DNA of 5,717 nt from Massilia sp. UBA2604 (GTDB taxonomy: Bacteria > Pseudomonadota > Gammaproteobacteria > Burkholderiales > Burkholderiaceae_D). A program made the position numbers and the translations under genes. Numbering within the stretch: the stretch's first letter is position 1; each line of letters starts with the position of its first letter. Positions 1-5,717 of the stretch are shown one piece after another. The notes beneath the pieces were generated by a model. It saw only the letters and a program-made list of their open reading frames with translations, was not told the DNA's origin and did not search any database. The stretch covers positions 1 to 5,717 of the forward strand of contig DDKG01000026.1 in assembly GCA_002339265.1 (NCBI GenBank), given 5' to 3'.

Positions 1-1326
1 CGGCTGCGCTACGACGAGGTGTCGTACTTTTCGTGCGAGCTGTTCGGCCAGGCCTTCCAGGTCGTGGGCCACCCCGAGGCCGGCCGCGAGCATGCGCGCC
101 TGGGCCAGCCGGAGAGCGGTTCATGGGGATGCCTGTACCTGGACCACGAAGTGCCGCGCGCCCTGTTCTCGACCGGACGTCCGGCCGCCGAGACGCGCGC
201 GGTCGAATCGCTGATCCGCTACCGCACCAACATCGGCTGGGCCTGCAAACGCCTGCATGAACCGGGGTTTTCGATCACCGACATCCCGAGCCAGACGGCG
301 CTGATCCTGCAGGGCGGCGGGGCACTGGGCGCCTTCGAGTGCGGCGTGGCCCAGGCGATGGAGGAGGCTGGCGTCCACCCCGACATCGTGGCCGGGGTCT
401 CGATCGGCGCTTTCAATGGCGTCATCATTGCGGCCAACCCGGGCAATGCGGCGGGCGCACTAAAGGATTTCTGGCGCCGGCTGTCGCTGGACATGCCGCA
501 ACTGGCCGACGCGCTGGTCGACGACCGCGCGCGCCGCCTGCTCGGCTCGTGGCAGACACTGGCCTTCGGCGTGCCGGCCTTCTTCAAGCCGCGCTGGGCC
601 GCTCTGCCGTTTGCCGCCGAACCGCCGATGGGCTGGACCAGCTTCTACGATCCGGCGCCGGTCAAGGAGTTATTAAAGCGCTACGTCGATTTCGACGCTC
701 TCAAGTCGAGTCCGGTGCGCCTCTTGGTCAGCGCCGTCAATGTCGAAACCGCGCGCCTGGAAGTGTTCGACAGCTACGTCGACGACCTGACGCCCGAGCA
801 TATCCTGGCCAGCGGCAGCCTGCCGCCGGGCTTTCCGTGGACGACGATCGATGGCCAGCACTATTGGGATGGCGGGATCATCAGCAATTCGCCGCTGGAG
901 ATGCTGCTCGAACGTTCGGGCACGGCGCGCAAGCGCATCTTTATCGTCGACCTGTTTCCCGACACCCGCTCCTTGCCGACCAGCCTGATGGAAGTGCTGG
1001 GGAGGCGCGACGAAATCGTGTTTGCCGAGCGCATTCGGCGCGATAGTGTGGAGGCGGGGCTGGTGCGCGACTTCCACAAGCTGGTCGAGAGCATCCTGAC
1101 CCATGCCAGCACCCCGGCCCAGGCCGACTGGGTGCGCGAGTGGCCGACCTATATCCAGCTGATGGGGGACCGCGATGCGCCGCCGGCGATCACGCGCATC
1201 GTGCGCAAGGGGAGCGATTGCGAGTCGGCGTCGCGGGATTACGACTTTTCAGCGACCTCGATCGCGCGCCATATGGAGGAGGGATATGCCGCTGCGCGCG
1301 ACGCGCTGTCGACCCGGAAGCAATAA
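1..1326 (+). CDS. FAD-dependent oxidoreductase C-terminal tail fused to a DUF3734 patatin-like phospholipase (5' partial)
   Basis: The frame is open from base 1, so the N-terminus lies outside the window; the GTG at 19 is probably internal. Numbering residues from that GTG, about 1-75 resemble the C-terminal domain of ferredoxin-reductase/AIF-like flavoenzymes: an aromatic 'VSYFSCELFG' segment, then VVGHPE, a G-x-x-x-SG-x-W turn, a YLD strand and a closing helix ending in LIRYR. After a linker of about 20 residues comes a complete patatin domain: oxyanion-hole motif QGGGALG (98-104), nucleophile motif GVSIG with Ser128, and WDGG with catalytic Asp284. The tail (about 305-430) carries the IVDLF, ERIRRD and YDFS-rich segments typical of DUF3734 patatins. 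Patatins are Ser-Asp acyl hydrolases acting on lipid esters; the substrate here is unknown. No ATG, GTG or TTG codon lies in frame between the reductase-like tail and the GGGALG motif, so a separate patatin start is unlikely. A pair of TTA codons near 670 is unusual for such GC-rich DNA. The patatin call is firm; the fusion partner is inferred from its tail only. Confidence 0.88.
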   Translation, partial: RLRYDEVSYFSCELFGQAFQVVGHPEAGREHARLGQPESGSWGCLYLDHEVPRALFSTGRPAAETRAVESLIRYRTNIGWACKRLHEPGFSITDIPSQTALILQGGGALGAFECGVAQAMEEAGVHPDIVAGVSIGAFNGVIIAANPGNAAGALKDFWRRLSLDMPQLADALVDDRARRLLGSWQTLAFGVPAFFKPRWAALPFAAEPPMGWTSFYDPAPVKELLKRYVDFDALKSSPVRLLVSAVNVETARLEVFDSYVDDLTPEHILASGSLPPGFPWTTIDGQHYWDGGIISNSPLEMLLERSGTARKRIFIVDLFPDTRSLPTSLMEVLGRRDEIVFAERIRRDSVEAGLVRDFHKLVESILTHASTPAQADWVREWPTYIQLMGDRDAPPAITRIVRKGSDCESASRDYDFSATSIARHMEEGYAAARDALSTRKQ

Positions 1327-1360
1327 CTTTCTTTAACGCGGTCCAGCAAGCGGTCTCGGA

Positions 1361-1374
1361 TGTTAGCGCAAACG
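1361..1374. promoter_or_regulatory. Putative LacI-family operator upstream of the regulator gene (site 1)
   Basis: TGTTAGCGCAAACG is an imperfect CG-centred dyad (5 of 7 paired positions match) of the kind bound by LacI-family repressors. Its first 11 bases are the exact reverse complement of TTGCGCTAACA found at 2686-2696 in the dehydrogenase promoter. That shared word in the two control regions flanking the regulator gene is the main evidence. It lies about 100 bases upstream of the regulator start, where it could mediate autoregulation. Confidence 0.5.
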
Positions 1375-1396
1375 CATAAGCTGGTACAGTAATTGT

Positions 1397-1413
1397 CGCC
1401 TCCAATGGGGGCG
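1397..1413 (+). other. Small GC-rich hairpin in the patatin-regulator gap
   Basis: Bases 1397-1403 (CGCCTCC) can pair with 1407-1413 (GGGGGCG) through seven pairs, one of them a T-G wobble, around a three-base loop AAT. There is no T-run on either side, so it does not qualify as a canonical intrinsic terminator for the patatin gene. It may simply reflect GC-rich sequence. Confidence 0.25.
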
Positions 1414-1418
1414 GGCCA

Positions 1419-1432
1419 GATGTGCTAACATC
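1419..1432. promoter_or_regulatory. Putative regulator-binding site upstream of the regulator gene (site 2)
   Basis: GATGTGCTAACATC has matching five-base arms (GATGT/ACATC) around a GCTA centre, and contains TGTGCTAACA, which differs from the TGCGCTAACA of the 2687-2696 site at one base. It lies about 40 bases upstream of the regulator start. I infer that it is a weaker site for the same repressor. The CG centre typical of LacI-family operators is changed to TG, which lowers confidence. Confidence 0.4.
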
Positions 1433-1455
1433 GTACAACATTGCCATCCACTAAA

Positions 1456-1465
1456 GAAACGTTTC
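1456..1465. promoter_or_regulatory. Perfect palindrome GAAACGTTTC just before the regulator start codon
   Basis: GAAACGTTTC is a perfect ten-base CG-centred palindrome ending four bases before the ATG at 1470. Symmetric CG-centred sites with GAAA/TTTC arms are common among LacI-family operators (Cra-type sites, for example). Its sequence differs from the GCGCTAACA sites, so it may be bound by another regulator, or it may be chance. It occupies the place where a Shine-Dalgarno sequence would be expected, and none is evident. Confidence 0.3.
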
Positions 1466-1469
1466 CGAC

Positions 1470-2573
1470 ATGAACAAAGCAAGTATCGAGGCCATCCGAG
1501 AATCGATGGAGCACGGCAAACCCACCATGGTGGACGTCGCCAAGCTCGCCGGGGTGTCCGCGATGACTGTTTCGCGCGTCATGAACGGCAAGAGCCTGGT
1601 GCGTGAAAGCACGCGTCGCAAGGTGGCCGAGGCGGTCGCGGCGCTCAACTACACGCCGAACCAGGAAGCGCGCAACCTGGCCGGCTCCAAGCCGATCCGC
1701 GTCGGTTTCTTGTACAGCAACCCGAGTGCGGCTTACCTCAGCGAATTCCTCGTGGGCCTGCTCAACCAGTCCGGCCTGAACAACGTCCAGTTGTTCGTCG
1801 AGAAGTGCGAGGCCGGCAACCACGAGATCGAGCATACCCAGCGCCTGATCAACAATGGCCTGGACGGCGTGATCCTGCCGCCGCCGCTGTGCGACAGCGT
1901 GGCCGTGCTGGAATGCGTGGCCAAGGCCGGCATCCCGGCGGTGGTCGTGGCCTGCGGTTCGCCGGCGCCGGGCGTCGGCGCCGTCAGCATCGACGACTAC
2001 GAAGCGGCGCGCTTCATGGCCCGTCACCTGATCGCGCTGGGCCACCAGCGCATCGGCTTCATCGTCGGCCATCCGAACCAGACCGCCAGCGCGCGCCGCC
2101 TGGACGGCTACCGCAAGGCGATCGCCGAGAAGGGCGCCGACGCCTCCGACGAGCTGGTGGTGCAGGGCATGTTCACCTACCGCTCCGGACTGGACGCGGC
2201 CGAGCAACTGCTGGCGCTGCAAGACCGGCCGACGGCGATCTTCGCCAGCAACGACGATATGGCGGCCGCCACGGTCGCGGTCGCGCACCGCCTGGGCCTG
2301 GACGTGCCGGGTGACCTGACCGTCACCGGGTTCGACGACACCGCCCTGGCGACCACGATCTGGCCCGAGCTGACCACCGTGCGCCAGCCGATCGCCGGCA
2401 TGGCGCGCGAGGCGGTGCAGGCGCTGGTGCGTCGCGTGCGCGCGCTGCGCGAGGAAGAACCGGCCGAGCCGGAGCAGACCCATATGGACTTCGAGCTGGT
2501 GCGGCGCCAGTCCGACGCCGCCCCGCGCATCCGCCCGCCGGCACGCTTGCCGTCGGTAGCGAAAGCGCGTTGA
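1470..2573 (+). CDS. LacI-family transcriptional regulator, probable xylose-responsive repressor
   Basis: This 367-residue protein has the full LacI/GalR architecture. A helix-turn-helix occupies about residues 20-66 (TMVDVAKLAGVS, then recognition helix AMTVSRVMNG), followed by the hinge YTPNQEARNLAG, where Leu70 fits the minor-groove lever leucine. A periplasmic-binding-like effector domain fills about 77-345, with GFLYSNPSAAYL, DGVILPPPL, ALGHQRIGFIVG, FASNDDMAAA and a GFDDT...WPELTTVRQP segment typical of sugar-sensing members. The last 20 or so residues are Pro/Arg/Ala-rich and probably disordered. The ATG at 1470 gives about 18 residues before the helix-turn-helix, longer than usual, and has only a weak A-rich region in place of a Shine-Dalgarno; Met13 (1506) and Met20 (1527) are alternative starts. 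Its position directly before a D-xylose dehydrogenase/transport operon, and the shared operator word, suggest a role like the LacI-type XylR of Caulobacter. The effector is inferred, not shown. Confidence 0.9.
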   Translation: MNKASIEAIRESMEHGKPTMVDVAKLAGVSAMTVSRVMNGKSLVRESTRRKVAEAVAALNYTPNQEARNLAGSKPIRVGFLYSNPSAAYLSEFLVGLLNQSGLNNVQLFVEKCEAGNHEIEHTQRLINNGLDGVILPPPLCDSVAVLECVAKAGIPAVVVACGSPAPGVGAVSIDDYEAARFMARHLIALGHQRIGFIVGHPNQTASARRLDGYRKAIAEKGADASDELVVQGMFTYRSGLDAAEQLLALQDRPTAIFASNDDMAAATVAVAHRLGLDVPGDLTVTGFDDTALATTIWPELTTVRQPIAGMAREAVQALVRRVRALREEEPAEPEQTHMDFELVRRQSDAAPRIRPPARLPSVAKAR

Positions 2574-2580
2574 TCGCCTC

Positions 2581-2613
2581 TGCCGGGGTGCGCGAGTGAG
2601 CGCGCATCCGGCA
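2581..2613 (+). other. Strong two-part hairpin just after the regulator gene
   Basis: Outer arms TGCCGG (2581-2586) and CCGGCA (2608-2613) pair perfectly. Inner arms TGCGCG (2589-2594) and CGCGCA (2601-2606) also pair perfectly around the loop AGTGAG, separated by a small GG/T internal loop. It begins seven bases after the regulator stop codon, where a 3' end would be expected. No T-run follows on either strand, so it is not a standard intrinsic terminator. It may protect the transcript's 3' end, or help insulate the regulator gene from the operon promoter. Confidence 0.5.
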
Positions 2614-2626
2614 AATCCGGTCCCCA

Positions 2627-2640
2627 TGAAATCCATTTCA
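2627..2640. promoter_or_regulatory. Perfect dyad TGAAAT-CC-ATTTCA upstream of the operon promoter
   Basis: Six-base arms (2627-2632 and 2635-2640) are perfectly complementary around CC. The dyad ends eight bases before the predicted -35 TTGACA, placing its centre about 50 bases upstream of the likely transcription start, a common position for an activator site. It differs in sequence from the GCGCTAACA operators, so a second regulator is possible. No protein in the window is an obvious candidate. Confidence 0.4.
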
Positions 2641-2648
2641 ATAATTCG

Positions 2649-2678
2649 TTGACAACCGTCGGAGCACCCGCTTAGACT
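2649..2678 (+). promoter_or_regulatory. Probable sigma-70 promoter of the xylose dehydrogenase/transport operon
   Basis: A perfect -35 hexamer TTGACA (2649-2654) is followed after 18 bases by TAGACT (2673-2678), which matches the -10 consensus at four of six positions. An AT-rich stretch lies just upstream (about 2635-2648). Transcription would start near 2685, inside the putative operator at 2682-2697, leaving a leader of about 70 bases. A second -10-like hexamer, CATAAT (2725-2730, five of six), has no good -35 partner and would give a very short leader. Confidence 0.6.
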
Positions 2679-2681
2679 GGG

Positions 2682-2697
2682 ATGATTGCGCTAACAA
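2682..2697. promoter_or_regulatory. Putative LacI-family operator over the operon transcription start (site 3)
   Basis: ATGATTGCGCTAACAA is a CG-centred imperfect dyad whose left half matches the complement of the right half (TTGTTAGC) at five of eight positions. Its outer bases extend as GATTG (2684-2688) and CAATC (2695-2699), a second overlapping symmetry. It sits directly downstream of the predicted -10, the classic position for blocking transcription. The core TTGCGCTAACA is the exact inverse of the site at 1361-1371 before the regulator gene. Confidence 0.6.
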
Positions 2698-2754
2698 TCC
2701 TGTTAATGGATTCATCTGCGCAAGCATAATACTCAGAATAATCTGGAGACGACC

Positions 2755-3546
2755 ATGACGGCATTCGCCGACCCGACGCCGGGCTACGCGACCTATCCGG
2801 ACCTGCGCGACAAGCGGGTCGTGATCACTGGAGGCGGTTCCGGGATCGGCGGTGAACTGGTGCGGGCCTTCGTCGGCCAGGGCGCGCGGGTCTGGTTCCT
2901 CGACATCGCGGATGCGCCCGGACAGGCCCTGGCTGCGGCACTCCATGCAGCGCCTCATGCGCCACGCTTCCTGCACTGCGACCTGCTTGACCTCGATGCG
3001 CTGGCCGCCAGCTTCGCCGCCATCGAGCACGAAGCCGGCGGCATCGACATCCTGCTCAACAACGCCGCCAACGACGACCGCCACCGCATCGAGGATGTGA
3101 CGCCGGCCTACTGGGAAAACCGGATGGCGGTCAACCTGCGCCACCAGTTCTTCTGCGCCCAGGCGGCAGTGGGTTCGATGCGGCGCCAGCAGGCCGGCGT
3201 GATCCTCAATTTCGGTTCGATTTCCTGGCATCTGCCGCACACCGAACTGGCGCTGTACATGACGGCCAAGGCCGCGATCGAGGGGCTGAGCCGCGCCCTG
3301 GCGCGCGACCTGGGGCCGGACCAGATCCGCGTCAACACCGTAGTGCCGGGCGCCGTGCGAACCCCACGCCAGGAAGCCCTGTGGCACACGCCGGACGAGG
3401 AAAACCGCATCCTGGCCGGCCAGTGCCTGCCGGCGCGGGTCGAGATGCAGGACGTGGCCGCGCTGTCGCTGTTCCTCGCTTCAAACAATGCGCGCCGCTG
3501 CAGCGGGCGCGAATACTTCGTCGATGCGGGCTGGTACGGCGCATGA
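2755..3546 (+). CDS. xylB: D-xylose 1-dehydrogenase (NAD+), short-chain dehydrogenase family
   Basis: This 263-residue classical SDR probably oxidises D-xylose to D-xylono-1,4-lactone with NAD+ in the cytoplasm, the entry step of the Weimberg and Dahms pathways. The Rossmann motif TGGGSGIG spans 25-32. Asp50 at the end of the second strand (WFLDIAD) favours NAD+ over NADP+. NNAAN follows at 102-106, then Asn127, Ser155 and Tyr168-x-x-x-Lys172 form the expected catalytic set, and VVPGAVRT closes the active-site region. Several less general stretches (NDDRH, NFGSISWHL, TPRQEALWHTP, FVDAGW) match what I recall of Caulobacter crescentus XylB, which makes the substrate call stronger than a generic SDR call. 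The name follows Caulobacter; it is not xylulokinase. Met3 of ORF context is irrelevant: the ATG at 2755 has GGAG (2745-2748) six bases upstream. The xylF start follows after 26 bases, so the two are very likely cotranscribed. Confidence 0.88.
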   Translation: MTAFADPTPGYATYPDLRDKRVVITGGGSGIGGELVRAFVGQGARVWFLDIADAPGQALAAALHAAPHAPRFLHCDLLDLDALAASFAAIEHEAGGIDILLNNAANDDRHRIEDVTPAYWENRMAVNLRHQFFCAQAAVGSMRRQQAGVILNFGSISWHLPHTELALYMTAKAAIEGLSRALARDLGPDQIRVNTVVPGAVRTPRQEALWHTPDEENRILAGQCLPARVEMQDVAALSLFLASNNARRCSGREYFVDAGWYGA

Positions 3547-3572
3547 CGGCGTCAATAAAAAAGGAGACAAGC

Positions 3573-4589
3573 ATGAAACATCGCATCACGAAGGTGGCTG
3601 CCGCGGTCGGAATGGGTTGCGCGCTGCTGTTCACGTCCGCCCCGAGCATGGCCGACGCCAAGAATCCCAAGATCGGCTTCTCGATCGACGACCTGCGGCT
3701 CGAACGCTGGACCCGCGACCGCGATTACTTCATCGGCGCCGCCGAGAAGCTCGGCGCCAAGGTCTATGTGCAGTCGGCCGACGCCAGCGAGCAGCGCCAG
3801 ATCGCCCAGATCGAGAACCTGATCTCGCGCGGCGTCGACGTGCTGGTGATCGTGCCCTATAACGCCACGGTGTTGAACAATGCCATCCGCGAGGCGAAGA
3901 AGGCCAAGATCAAGGTGCTGTCGTACGACCGCCTGATCCTGAATGCCGACGTCGACGCCTACATCTCGTTCGACAACAAGGCGGTGGGCGAGCTGCAGGC
4001 GCAGTCGATCGTCGCCCTCAAACCGAAGGGCAATTACTACCTGCTGGGCGGGGCGCCGACCGACAACAACGCCAAGATCCTGCGCGAGGGCCAGATGAAG
4101 GTGCTGCAGCCGCTGATCGACAAGGGCGACATCAAGGTGGTCGGCAGCCAGTGGGTCAAGGACTGGAGCGCGTCGGCGGCGATGTCGATCGTCGAGAATG
4201 CGCTGACCGCCAACGGCAACAAGATCGACGCCGTGGTCGCGTCCAACGACGCTACGGCCGGCGGCGCGATCCAGGCGCTGGCGTCGCAGAAGCTGGCCGG
4301 CAAGGTGCCGGTCTCGGGCCAGGACGCCGACCTGGCCGGGGTGCGGCGCGTGATCGCCGGCAGCCAGGCCATGACCGTCTACAAGCCGCTCAAGACCATC
4401 GCCACCAGCGCCGCCACCCTGGCCGTGCAATTGGTGCGCAATGAAAAGCCGGCCTATAACTCCCAGATCAATAATGGCTACAAGCAGGTCAGCACTGTCC
4501 TGCTCAAACCCATACTGCTGACCAAGTCGAACGTCGACGTGCTGGTGAAGGATGGGTTCTATACCCAGGGCCAGCTGGCCGGAAAATAA
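3573..4589 (+). CDS. xylF: D-xylose-binding periplasmic protein of an ABC transporter
   Basis: This 338-residue protein captures D-xylose in the periplasm and delivers it to the XylGH transporter. A Sec signal peptide is clear: a basic N-terminus (MKHRITK), a hydrophobic core (VAAAVGMGCALLF), and probable cleavage after SMA at residue 27. The mature part is a sugar-binding type-1 periplasmic fold (Peripla_BP_4). It is nearly motif-for-motif E. coli XylF: IDDLRLERW (38-46), ENLISRGVDVLVI, VPYNATVLNN, YDRLI, YISFDNKAVGELQA, DNNAKILREGQMKVL, NKIDAVVASNDATAGGAIQAL, SGQDADLAGVRR and MTVYKP. The start at 3573 is chosen because GGAG (3563-3566) precedes it by six bases and the signal peptide begins there; the frame is open further upstream, but that part overlaps the dehydrogenase gene. 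An intrinsic terminator follows the stop, so XylF is probably made in excess over the ATPase. Confidence 0.96.
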   Translation: MKHRITKVAAAVGMGCALLFTSAPSMADAKNPKIGFSIDDLRLERWTRDRDYFIGAAEKLGAKVYVQSADASEQRQIAQIENLISRGVDVLVIVPYNATVLNNAIREAKKAKIKVLSYDRLILNADVDAYISFDNKAVGELQAQSIVALKPKGNYYLLGGAPTDNNAKILREGQMKVLQPLIDKGDIKVVGSQWVKDWSASAAMSIVENALTANGNKIDAVVASNDATAGGAIQALASQKLAGKVPVSGQDADLAGVRRVIAGSQAMTVYKPLKTIATSAATLAVQLVRNEKPAYNSQINNGYKQVSTVLLKPILLTKSNVDVLVKDGFYTQGQLAGK

Positions 4590-4606
4590 ACCCGGCTCTC
4601 TCCTTT

Positions 4607-4640
4607 CCCCGTCCCCGCTGCTGCGGGCCGGGGATTTTTT
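4607..4640 (+). terminator. Intrinsic terminator between xylF and xylG
   Basis: CCCCG (4607-4611) pairs with CGGGG (4629-4633), and CCCGC (4614-4618) pairs with GCGGG (4623-4627) around the loop TGCT; a TC/C internal loop separates the two stems. A run of six T follows at 4635-4640. This is the form of a Rho-independent terminator acting on + strand transcripts. No T-run flanks it on the other strand, so it is one-directional. Lying between two genes of one transporter, it probably acts as a partial terminator that lowers xylG expression relative to xylF. Confidence 0.8.
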
Positions 4641-4661
4641 CACGCGTTGGAAAATCTTGCG

Positions 4662-5717
4662 ATGTCGGGCTATCTGCTTGAAATGAAGGGAATCGCCAAG
4701 CGATTCGACGGGGTGCCGGCGCTGGACGGCATCGACCTGGCGATCCGGCCCGGTGAATGCGTCGGCCTGTGCGGCGAGAACGGGGCCGGCAAGTCGACCC
4801 TGATGAAAGTGCTGTCGGCGGTCTACCCGCACGGCAGCTGGGATGGCGAGATCGTGTGGGACGGCCAGCTGCTCCGTGCGCGCTCGGTGCGTGAGACCGA
4901 GGAGACCGGGATCATCATCATCCACCAGGAACTGATGCTGGTGCCCGAGCTGTCGGTGGCCGAGAATATCTTCCTCGGGAACGAGATCACCTTGCCGGGC
5001 GGCCGCCTCGACTACCCGGCCATGAACCGGCGCGCCGAGGAAATCCTGCGCGGCCTGCGCCTGCCGGACGTGAACGTGGTGGTGCCGGTGAAGCACTACG
5101 GCGGCGGCCACCAGCAACTGATCGAGATCGGCAAGGCGCTGAACAAGAATGCGCGGCTCTTGATCCTGGACGAGCCGTCGGCCTCGCTCAGCGCGTCCGA
5201 GATCGAGGTGCTGCTGGCGACGGTGCGCGACCTGAAGGCGCGCGGCGTGGCCTGCGTCTACATCTCGCACAAGCTCGAAGAAGTCGCGGCCATTTGCGAC
5301 ACCATCGTCGTCATCCGCGACGGCAAGCACATCGCCACCACGCCGATGCCGCAGATGAGCGTGGACCGGATCATCGCCCAGATGTGCGGGCGCGAGATGA
5401 ACCAGATGTACCCAATGCTCCCGCATGACATCGGTGACGTCGTGATGGAAGCGCGCCACATCACCTGCTACGACCCTGAGAACCCGCGCCGCAAGAAGGT
5501 CGACGACGTGTCGTTCCAGGTGCGGCGCGGCGAAATCCTCGGCATCGCCGGCATCGTCGGCGCCGGCCGCACCGAGCTGGTGACGGCGATCTTCGGCGCC
5601 TATCCGGGCCGCCACGAGGGCGAGGTCTGGCTCGAAGGCCGGCAAGTCGACACCTCGGATCCCTTGAAGGCGATCCGCGCCGGCTTCGCCCTCGTGCCCG
5701 AGGACCGCAAGCACCAC
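4662..5717 (+). CDS. xylG: D-xylose ABC transporter ATP-binding protein (3' partial)
   Basis: The window holds the first 352 residues; the frame is open at the end, and family members are about 510 residues. XylG powers D-xylose import at the inner membrane with permease XylH and binding protein XylF. The first nucleotide-binding domain has Walker [10 protein letters not shown] (38-46), Q-loop HQE (88-90), Walker [12 protein letters not shown] (167-177) and the switch histidine in YISHK (200-204). The signature region reads YGGGHQQ (146-152) instead of LSGGQ; departures here are seen in this sugar-importer class (E. coli XylG also deviates). The second domain begins near 260. Its Walker A-like GIVGAGRTE (297-305) lacks the usual lysine, typical of RbsA/MglA/XylG proteins, and the window ends just after VPEDRK. 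The ATG at 4662 is preferred because MSGYLLEMK aligns with the E. coli XylG start MPYLLEMK. Only a weak GGA (4649-4651) precedes it, which with the upstream terminator suggests low expression. xylH is expected downstream. Confidence 0.95.
   Translation, partial: MSGYLLEMKGIAKRFDGVPALDGIDLAIRPGECVGLCGENGAGKSTLMKVLSAVYPHGSWDGEIVWDGQLLRARSVRETEETGIIIIHQELMLVPELSVAENIFLGNEITLPGGRLDYPAMNRRAEEILRGLRLPDVNVVVPVKHYGGGHQQLIEIGKALNKNARLLILDEPSASLSASEIEVLLATVRDLKARGVACVYISHKLEEVAAICDTIVVIRDGKHIATTPMPQMSVDRIIAQMCGREMNQMYPMLPHDIGDVVMEARHITCYDPENPRRKKVDDVSFQVRRGEILGIAGIVGAGRTELVTAIFGAYPGRHEGEVWLEGRQVDTSDPLKAIRAGFALVPEDRKHH

Noticed and set aside
1397..1413. Terminator for the patatin gene
   Set aside because: The hairpin has a wobble pair, a three-base loop and no T-run, so it is listed only as a weak structure.
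1425..2636. Minus-strand open frame of 403 codons
   Set aside because: It is antisense to the LacI regulator across its whole length and has shadow-frame composition with no domain motif.
3381..3572. Longer N-terminus for XylF (64 extra residues)
   Set aside because: This upstream part overlaps the dehydrogenase gene in another frame and would bury the signal peptide. The ATG at 3573 has a good ribosome binding site and fits the family length.
4807..5130. Defective ATPase because of the unusual signature motif (YGGGHQQ) and the missing lysine in the second Walker A
   Set aside because: Both departures are of the kind seen in RbsA/MglA/XylG-type sugar ATPases, and the first domain keeps intact Walker A, Walker B, Q-loop and switch histidine.
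3552..5717. Minus-strand open frame of 721 codons
   Set aside because: It lies entirely antisense to xylF, the terminator and xylG, both of which are confidently identified. Its translation is rich in His, Arg, Asp, Val, Leu, Ala and Gly, as expected from the complement of GC-rich coding DNA, and shows no recognisable motif.
1..5717. CRISPR arrays, insertion sequences, tRNA or rRNA genes, attachment sites
   Set aside because: I saw no regularly spaced repeats, transposase motifs, terminal inverted repeats or RNA-gene signatures. The intergenic gaps are all under 200 bases and are accounted for above.

Overview
The window is a GC-rich, densely coding bacterial segment. Codon use, protein sequences and gene content suggest a betaproteobacterium of the Burkholderiales, perhaps an Oxalobacteraceae genus such as Massilia or Duganella. 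That placement is inferred from family resemblance, not measured. All recognised genes lie on the + strand; the long minus-strand open frames are shadows of them.

Region 1 (1-1326) is the 3' part of a gene cut by the window start. It encodes a DUF3734-type patatin-like phospholipase joined in frame to the C-terminal tail of what looks like an FAD-dependent ferredoxin-reductase/AIF-like oxidoreductase. No ATG, GTG or TTG start lies between the two parts, so this reads as a real two-enzyme fusion and is the most unusual protein here. It has no visible link to the sugar genes that follow.

Region 2 (1327-4589 and on to the window end) is a D-xylose locus. A LacI-family regulator (1470-2573) is followed by a promoter/operator region. 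Then comes a probable operon: an NAD-type D-xylose 1-dehydrogenase (xylB in the Caulobacter naming, 2755-3546), the periplasmic D-xylose-binding protein XylF (3573-4589) and the ABC ATPase XylG (4662 to beyond the window end). XylF and XylG, with a permease XylH expected beyond the window, would import D-xylose. The dehydrogenase would oxidise it to D-xylonolactone, the first step of the oxidative (Weimberg/Dahms) routes rather than the isomerase route.

Regulatory sequence is informative. The 11-base sequence TTGCGCTAACA (or its complement) occurs upstream of the regulator gene and again just downstream of the predicted -10 element of the dehydrogenase operon, with a third related copy before the regulator gene. 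This fits a LacI-type repressor that controls the operon and its own gene. A separate perfect dyad lies upstream of the -35 element, a strong hairpin without a T-run follows the regulator gene, and a good intrinsic terminator sits between xylF and xylG, which would make more binding protein than ATPase.
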